Positions 57,263 to 64,000 of a stretch of DNA of 64,000 nucleotides are shown piece by piece. The notes under the pieces were generated by a model. That model did no database searches. It was not told the origin of the DNA and was given only the letters and a program-made list of their open reading frames with translations. This DNA comes from Margaritispora aquatica (lineage: Eukaryota > Ascomycota > Leotiomycetes > Helotiales > Discinellaceae). The translations under genes and the position numbers were made by a program. Numbering within the stretch: position 1 is the first letter of the stretch; the number at the start of each line of letters is the position of its first letter. The DNA is taken from positions 10,135 through 74,134 of the forward strand of contig VJWN01000002.1 in NCBI GenBank assembly GCA_007644065.1, read 5' to 3'.

Positions 57263-60200
57263 CAACGACAAACCTTGGGCCAAATTGCTTCCATCGACAG
57301 CTTCTACAATGAGCGAAAAGATACACTCTTGCCTTCGTCCCTGCTCAAACGGGGTCTGTCAGTAGACGTAATCACGAAATTTCCCGAAAAAGCAGGAGAA
57401 CAAATGAAATTCGACATGATTCTCAGCGACAGTTGTGAAGACAAGTCTAATATGTTAGGTATTGAGCCTGGCCTGTGAGCGAGTATCATTTCTGGATTGG
57501 TAACTCCAGAAGGGGCCGGACAATATCTTGATGAGGCGCTAGAGGGAGACACTGGACAGTATGCTGCGCTGTATCACAGTCTTGTAAACTATGGAGAGAA
57601 GTTGAATTTCATGAGTAGCAAGCTTCATGAATGTTTGAGAACTACTAGGATCAGTTCGGAATAAATGATACATGTGCTGACTAGAGTCAAGTGAGGTACC
57701 TAGAGCGTGCTAAAAGTCAAATCTCAAGCTACGAGAACGATTGATACAAGCAATATGAGGGCTCAAGTCCACCGACACATGGAAGTGCTCAAAGCGTCTC
57801 TCCTCGAGAGTCCGTCAACTACTGGTAGATGCAAAAATAACGTCTTGTCAATTCTCAGGCTTGACGTTACCGTATACAGCGACATCTTACATGACGGAAG
57901 GATCTCCGTGGCAAATCTGCAAGAAGGTTTCAAGTTCGTCGATCTGATGCCATTGGAGACCAGACATGCTAACATTGGCATGGGATATCCGATTACATAT
58001 TCTCTTCTTCCAGTCTCGATGCTTTAGCTATGTCTTCTAGAACAGATCAACAACATGGCTCCGATTGGCTCAGTCAATCCTGACTGTGTGAATAAAATTG
58101 ACTCAGCTATTCGACTCATTCAGCACATCAACGCAAAGCCTATCTGAGCACCAGCGATTTGTGCCAGCTGATCATGGGAAAGAGGTCGAAATTTGTGCTC
58201 AAGGCATCGAAATTGTCGCGAGCACGCTGAAAAATAAACTCGAGAAGACCTTAGTCGACGTGCGGTGTGGTGTAGTTAGCCCAGATGCGCTGTAGCAGTT
58301 GTTGGACGAATACAGCCCAGGGGATCGATCACCAGCAAGTATTACCTCGATCAAAGGCGAGTATACAGAGAAGGTAATTTTCATCGAACATATTGTCTCG
58401 AGACGGCACATACATTTGATATAATGGAAGAAATTTGAGAGCAGAAATCAACAGGAACGGATCATCCGATAGCTACGTGTTGCGATTCAGTCAGGCAGCG
58501 ATGGAACATTTGTCCTGGAAGGCAAAGTTTGATTTGTTCCAGCAAGTACAGAATGAAGGCCGACAGAGTGACAGCTTTATGGCCTTTGATTGCGATGCAT
58601 CCTCGACAGCATTAGAAAAGGCACAGGTCCTACAATTTCACAATGGCAAACAAGTCACCAGTAACCTTGTCGAACCACGAAACTTTCTTGACGACAAATG
58701 TCTCGCTAGATGTCGGAAATCCAAACCTGACACATCGGACAGAGCGAAGAAGAAGCCGTTGAGATGTCGATTTGCAAAGATAACTTGTCCTGGGCCTCAA
58801 TATGACCCAGCGCTCCTGTGCGATTGGCTTTGTTCCCAGTGTCTAGCGCCTGTCGAGTGTGGATTCACAGACGAGTTTCTGTACTATAATTGCGGTCGAG
58901 TTTCGTACCGACGTTATGACTTCAAGTACAAACACGAAAATCATGGACCAGGTTATGAGAGCTTTGACGTATCAAGGTTGCTAGCGCACCTAAAGAAGCT
59001 AAAGCAATTCAATTACCTCAATATTCTCATCCGTGGCGAGACTGGAGTTGGGAAGTCAACCTTCATCAACGCCGTTGTGAATTACCTCACATTCGAAACT
59101 CTTGACCAAGCAACCAAAGAGGAGAACTAACATAGGTGATTCCATGCTATTTTGACGTTGTGGATATGGACAAGTCCAAGCCAGGAAGTAAGATCAAACG
59201 AACGAGGATCACTGTTGAATCGAGAGCTGATGAGGCCGATGGTAGTAGACGAGCTTCAGCGACGCAGTAAACAACAGTCTACCCCATCACCATTGAGACA
59301 TCCACCGTGCGTCTCATTGATACGCCTGGAATTGGGGACACCCGTGGTCTGGAGTACGATAGCAAAAACATGACTAACGAGGAGGATTTGCGTCGCAGTT
59401 GGGTACATTGCAAGAACCAGGCTTATCGGCGACTGAAATATATACAGGAACGAAAACCACGTATGATCAAGAGCACCACGAGTTTACATGATACTCGCGA
59501 GCTCATATCTATGCTAGCTATACCAATGGTGGATAATTCTCAGCTCATCGGGACTAATATTGATCTGTGTGAGGACAATGTGATAGAACTCAAGGACATT
59601 CGTCTTAAGGGAGACGGACTCAGGAGAAAACTTCGTGTGGAGAAAGAGCTTGACCACCATCATACAGTGTCAAGATGGTACATGTTTTGCAGTGAGGAAA
59701 AACGAGGGCGGTGGTGAGAAGTATATCATCTACAGGAAACCTTGTCATGACCACTGTTACCTAGATCATCTAGAACCTAATGTTTTCTTGCAGCCTGGTT
59801 TAGTGCAGTGCACTGCCTTTGGAGGCGCACACACATGCAAGATATGCGGCCACTCATGGGAGAAGCACATGCACGTGATCATGAAGACGACTGAGACGAA
59901 AACCATTGTGAATGATGGTGGTATCGAGAAGCAACTATCAACACATGCAGATCTAGTCGCAGCAAAGGAGAAAGATATCCGAGAATTGAAACAGAAAGTA
60001 GATGAGTACAAAGACGAGCACGAGGAGATCCACAAAGCTGCCGCTCAATTCAGCAATTTCCTGAGGCGAGAAGCAATTGCTTTGTACAATGACAAGACAA
60101 AAGTATGTATTGAATTCCTAGTCAGCGAAGAAGAAGCCAAAGTTGACGCAGGAAAGAGCGACAAGAAGCTGAAGGACTTGCAGGAGGACTTGAAGAGCTA

Positions 60201-60751
60201 TCTCGAAGAAGTGGCGATTCTCAAGAAGAACGTCGGCATCAATGCGAATTATCCTGCGCTGACGACAAACGATATTGACAAGCTTGTGCAGCATCTGTAT
60301 AGCCTCAGACACTTTGGGCCGAATCTCAAGGCTTTGAAGCAGAAGAATGTCAAGATTTATGAGGCACAGAATAGAAAGATCAACCACAGAGTTTGGGGTA
60401 ATACGTCGTGGGTATGGAACAACATTTCGAGTGCGCGTGGTGCGCCGCCATATCAAGAACCGATGCATTTGACGAAACGTCCCCAAACTCTTCCCCACCG
60501 ATAGTACGACGACTTTCAATCAGCGCCAGCATCAAGGTGATGTATATAGTAGCCAAATGGCACCTCGTCATGAACCTGTCCAGCAATATTATATTGGCTC
60601 GTCGGGCTCGAGGTTGCAGCAGATGGACTTGAGTGATAGACAAGTGGGTCCTGCAATATTAGCTCGAGAGGCAGAACATTCTGGTGTTGATGCTCCAAAT
60701 AAGAGACTGACTTATCTCCTTCCGAATGTTAGGAGGTGGGGAAGAAGTTAA
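57263..60751 (+). pseudogene. SNTX-like/P-loop GTPase protein, decayed large gene
   Basis: A long gene of a fungal family that combines a stonustoxin-like (SNTX) N-terminal part with a P-loop GTPase and coiled coil. Readable parts in order: SIDSFYNERKDTLLP and SIISGLVTPEGAGQY (57.3-57.6 kb), LRLDVTVYSDIL and GMGYPITYSLLP (57.7-58.0 kb), a Cys-containing stretch, G1 GETGVGKS at about 59037, and G3 DTPGIGD at about 59320. Then come LHDTRELISML, a Cys/His region (CHDHCYLDHL, CKICGHSWEKH) and a coiled coil at about 59.9-60.4 kb. Lesions include TGA 57476-57478, several stops at 57.65-57.70 and 58.0-58.4 kb, TAA 59128-59130 and CAG-TAA at 59268-59270, where CAA to TAA fits RIP. A deletion directly after G3 removes the G4/G5 half of the GTPase domain. 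A frameshift at about 60490 likely cuts off a low-complexity tail. It is not expected to make a working protein. Confidence 0.8.
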
Positions 60752-60961
60752 GCGAGATGAGATGAATTGAGAGGCAAAGTGGGTCGCCAGTGAAGTGAGT
60801 CTCTTCATTTTGTAACGACACGCGGAATTGAGAGAGGTAAACGATTGAAAAGGGTAGTTTTCTCTCCCGATACATAGAAGTGACATAAGTCCACTGGGAC
60901 TAAATTTCAAAATTTGGCATCCTTTAATGCAGTACAATACAGTAGCATTAACAACTCAATC

Positions 60962-62053
60962 TTACATCTTGCTAGGCATTCTCATCCCACCATCTAGCCT
61001 TAAGACCACCCCATTCAACATAACGTTTTCAATGCTCTGTGTAACCAATTGCGCAAACTCGTGCGGTTTCCCGGGTCTTACTGGAAACTCCATCACTCTC
61101 GTCAAGCTGGCTCGGACCTTGTCGCTCATCATAGCCGTCATCCTCGAGTCAAACAGACTTGGCGCCACTGTCACAACTCTGATGCCATGTCTCGCTAGGT
61201 CGCGCGTCATGGGTAGAGTGAGCGATGCCACTGCGCCTTTGGATGCAGCGTATGCGACTTGGCCTGGTTGACCATCGAAGGCGGCGGAGGAAGCGACCAT
61301 GATTACAATTCCGCGCTCGCCATCTTCGCCAATGGGGTTGGCTTTCGCCATAGTGGGCAAGACTTGGCGGATTAGGTCGATGGTGCCGCGGACGTTGACG
61401 TTCATTACGAAGTCGAAGTCGTCTAGGGAGAAGGGGTTGAGGTTTCTGTCGAGGATCTAGGAATGTTAGTACAATATATCATAAACTTAAACTCCGGGGG
61501 AAAAGGAGTGAGCTATTGAACAACACATGAGATCGGATATCCCCAATATTCAGAATCCGGCTGGGTAGATCAAGATGACGAAAGTCACATGTCAAAGCAT
61601 GAGACTCCTCAGACTTGACATTTCAGGCCTGAAGTGGTGTTATGAATGGCTGAAATATGCCGGTTTTGTGGAATAATAATCATGTCCATGAAGTAAGAGG
61701 CAACAAACCTTTGCGGGAGTGGAAACACCAGCAGCAGCAATAACGCCCCCAACTGATTTGCCAGTCTCTTTGGCCCAAGCTACACTTCCTTGAACAGCAT
61801 TGGATATGCTTTCAGTCTCCAGAACATTGCATTCGAAGAACTTGGTCTTTCCACCGCCTATCTTTTTTACCAGCTCTGTAGCAAGCTCCTCGTTCATATC
61901 GAGGACAGCGACATATCCGCCTTTGGAGCAGAGGTCCTCGACACAAGCGCGACCAAGCCCAGACGCTCTGAATCATATTAGCTATGGTCGTTAAAAGATG
62001 TGATTAATAACTTGCCCGCCAGAAATGATGATCGTCCTACCTTCAATCTTCAT
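60962..62053 (-). CDS. HSD10-type short-chain dehydrogenase (3-hydroxyacyl-CoA dehydrogenase type 2)
   Basis: Three exons (62016-62053, 61709-61967 and 60962-61456) give 263 residues. Intron 1 (48 nt) uses a GC donor (GCAAGT) with branch GCTAAT and acceptor CAG. It is required to build the cofactor motif SGGASGLGRAC. Intron 2 is 252 nt, long for this window. The SDR features are complete: VAVLDMN after the second strand (Asp favours NAD), VIAAAGVS, IVIMVASSAAFDGQPGQVAYAASKG with Ser-Tyr-Lys, and VAPSLFDS. The C-terminal block (EFAQLVTQSIEN then VLRLDGGMRM) is typical of HSD17B10. Such enzymes oxidise 3-hydroxyacyl-CoA (for example 2-methyl-3-hydroxybutyryl-CoA in isoleucine breakdown). No clear mitochondrial presequence is seen. 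Confidence 0.9.
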
Positions 62054-62408
62054 TTTGTAGTTGTTACAGGTAATTGTGAGCACAAGTTAATGTTTCACTT
62101 GAGCTTTATAAGTCCAGCTCAGCCAGCTCCATCAGCTCACCATCGCAAGCCGAGGTCCAGGAGTCTCACTAACTCAACGGCCACTTACCCCAATCCAGAC
62201 AAGCTTCGGAGCACAGCCTTCAATCACCGAGCGATAAGACATTCCACGGATATGAACCTGAACCACAACAAGGACCCACCAGAAAGTGGGAAGCTTGAAA
62301 CAACGACATTCAGACCCAGAGAGAAACTTGGTTCCTGCACATGCACAGTGAAAAGAACCACATCCTAATACCCCGCCAAATAATCAAGGCAAACGGAGAC
62401 AAGGAAAG

Positions 62409-63589
<1,181 letters not shown>

Positions 63590-64000
63590 TTCTCTGTGGG
63601 GTGTTTCTTTGGCACATTTTTGAGCGATAACGATGCCAGGTTCTATGTCTGTACGCCTGCTCATTTGGCTTTTTTTTACTCCTTTCCTTGTTGATACTTT
63701 ATTTCGGTGGTTCATGCGAGGCGTTTCGGTCAGACCCAAGGACGGTCTTGAAAGGGATATAGAACATTCGTTGGCAAAGTCAAGCAAGCGTGGATTTTGT
63801 TGGTCTTGGTGCCCATATGCAAATTTGGTGTTTGGCTTTGCTTCTTGTTGATATGATAGACCTACCTAGTTAGATACTTACCTTAATTCTGTACGTATTT
63901 CAGCGAGGAGAAGCAGAGCGAGTTCGAGAGACAGCTAGAGCGGAATATTAATGAATTTTCCTGAGCCTGCTTCAGATGCAGTGCATGTTGAGAATTAGTC
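63590..64000. other. 3' flank of the Rab gene
   Basis: It contains a T-rich stretch and no further gene before the window ends. Confidence 0.5.

Noticed and set aside
60962..62053. HSD10-like gene as a pseudogene lacking its N-terminus
   Set aside because: The apparent gap closes once a GC-AG intron is allowed, giving a complete cofactor motif and normal length.

Overview
This window is nuclear DNA of a filamentous ascomycete (Pezizomycotina), most like a plant-associated Helotiales/Leotiomycetes-type fungus. The evidence is the many short introns (mostly 44-66 nt) with GTANGT-type donors, CTAAC/CTGAC branch sites and CAG/TAG acceptors, together with families typical of these fungi: HET domain, fungal rhodopsin-domain (Pth11-like) membrane proteins, Clr5 domain, Zn2Cys6 factors, GH7, GH43, GH64 and CE12 enzymes, and an NLP. 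The class-level assignment is inference. Gene models were assembled by hand: exons were joined only where splice signals and reading phase agree, and most multi-exon models close exactly in phase.

Layout. 0-11 kb: 3' part of a HET-domain gene, an AIM24/DUF124 protein, a secreted GH7 endoglucanase, a dead rhodopsin-domain gene, a secreted type-B carboxylesterase and a SPRY protein. 11-21 kb: housekeeping metabolism, with an amidase, a long-chain acyl-CoA synthetase, a D-lactate dehydrogenase (cytochrome) and a Clr5-domain regulator. 21-30 kb: GH64 beta-1,3-glucanase, a small SAM-like protein, gene-poor AT-rich DNA and a second rhodopsin-domain gene whose second intron does not close in phase. 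30-41 kb: copper amine oxidase, Zn2Cys6 transcription factor, NLP necrosis-inducing-type protein and a small cysteine-containing secreted protein.

41-50 kb: the most notable gene, a fused zinc-type macrodomain plus class M sirtuin (SirTM), then a LINE reverse-transcriptase relic, an FAD monooxygenase and an intact rhodopsin-domain gene with an 11-nt exon. 51-55 kb: a convergent pair for pectin side-chain attack, a rhamnogalacturonan acetylesterase (CE12) and a GH43 enzyme with a C-terminal carbohydrate-binding module. 56-60.8 kb: two decayed genes lying head to tail, a beta-lactamase/LovD-type serine hydrolase followed by an SNTX-like/P-loop GTPase protein. 61-64 kb: an HSD10-type short-chain dehydrogenase with a GC-AG intron, and a Rab-family GTPase with a large insertion.

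How the genes fit together. Secreted cell-wall enzymes (GH7, CE12, GH43, carboxylesterase) and putative effectors (NLP, small secreted protein) suit a plant-degrading or necrotrophic life. The macro-SirTM fusion holds both a predicted ADP-ribosyl writer and eraser in one chain. No tRNA, rRNA, CRISPR or bacterial-type element was seen.
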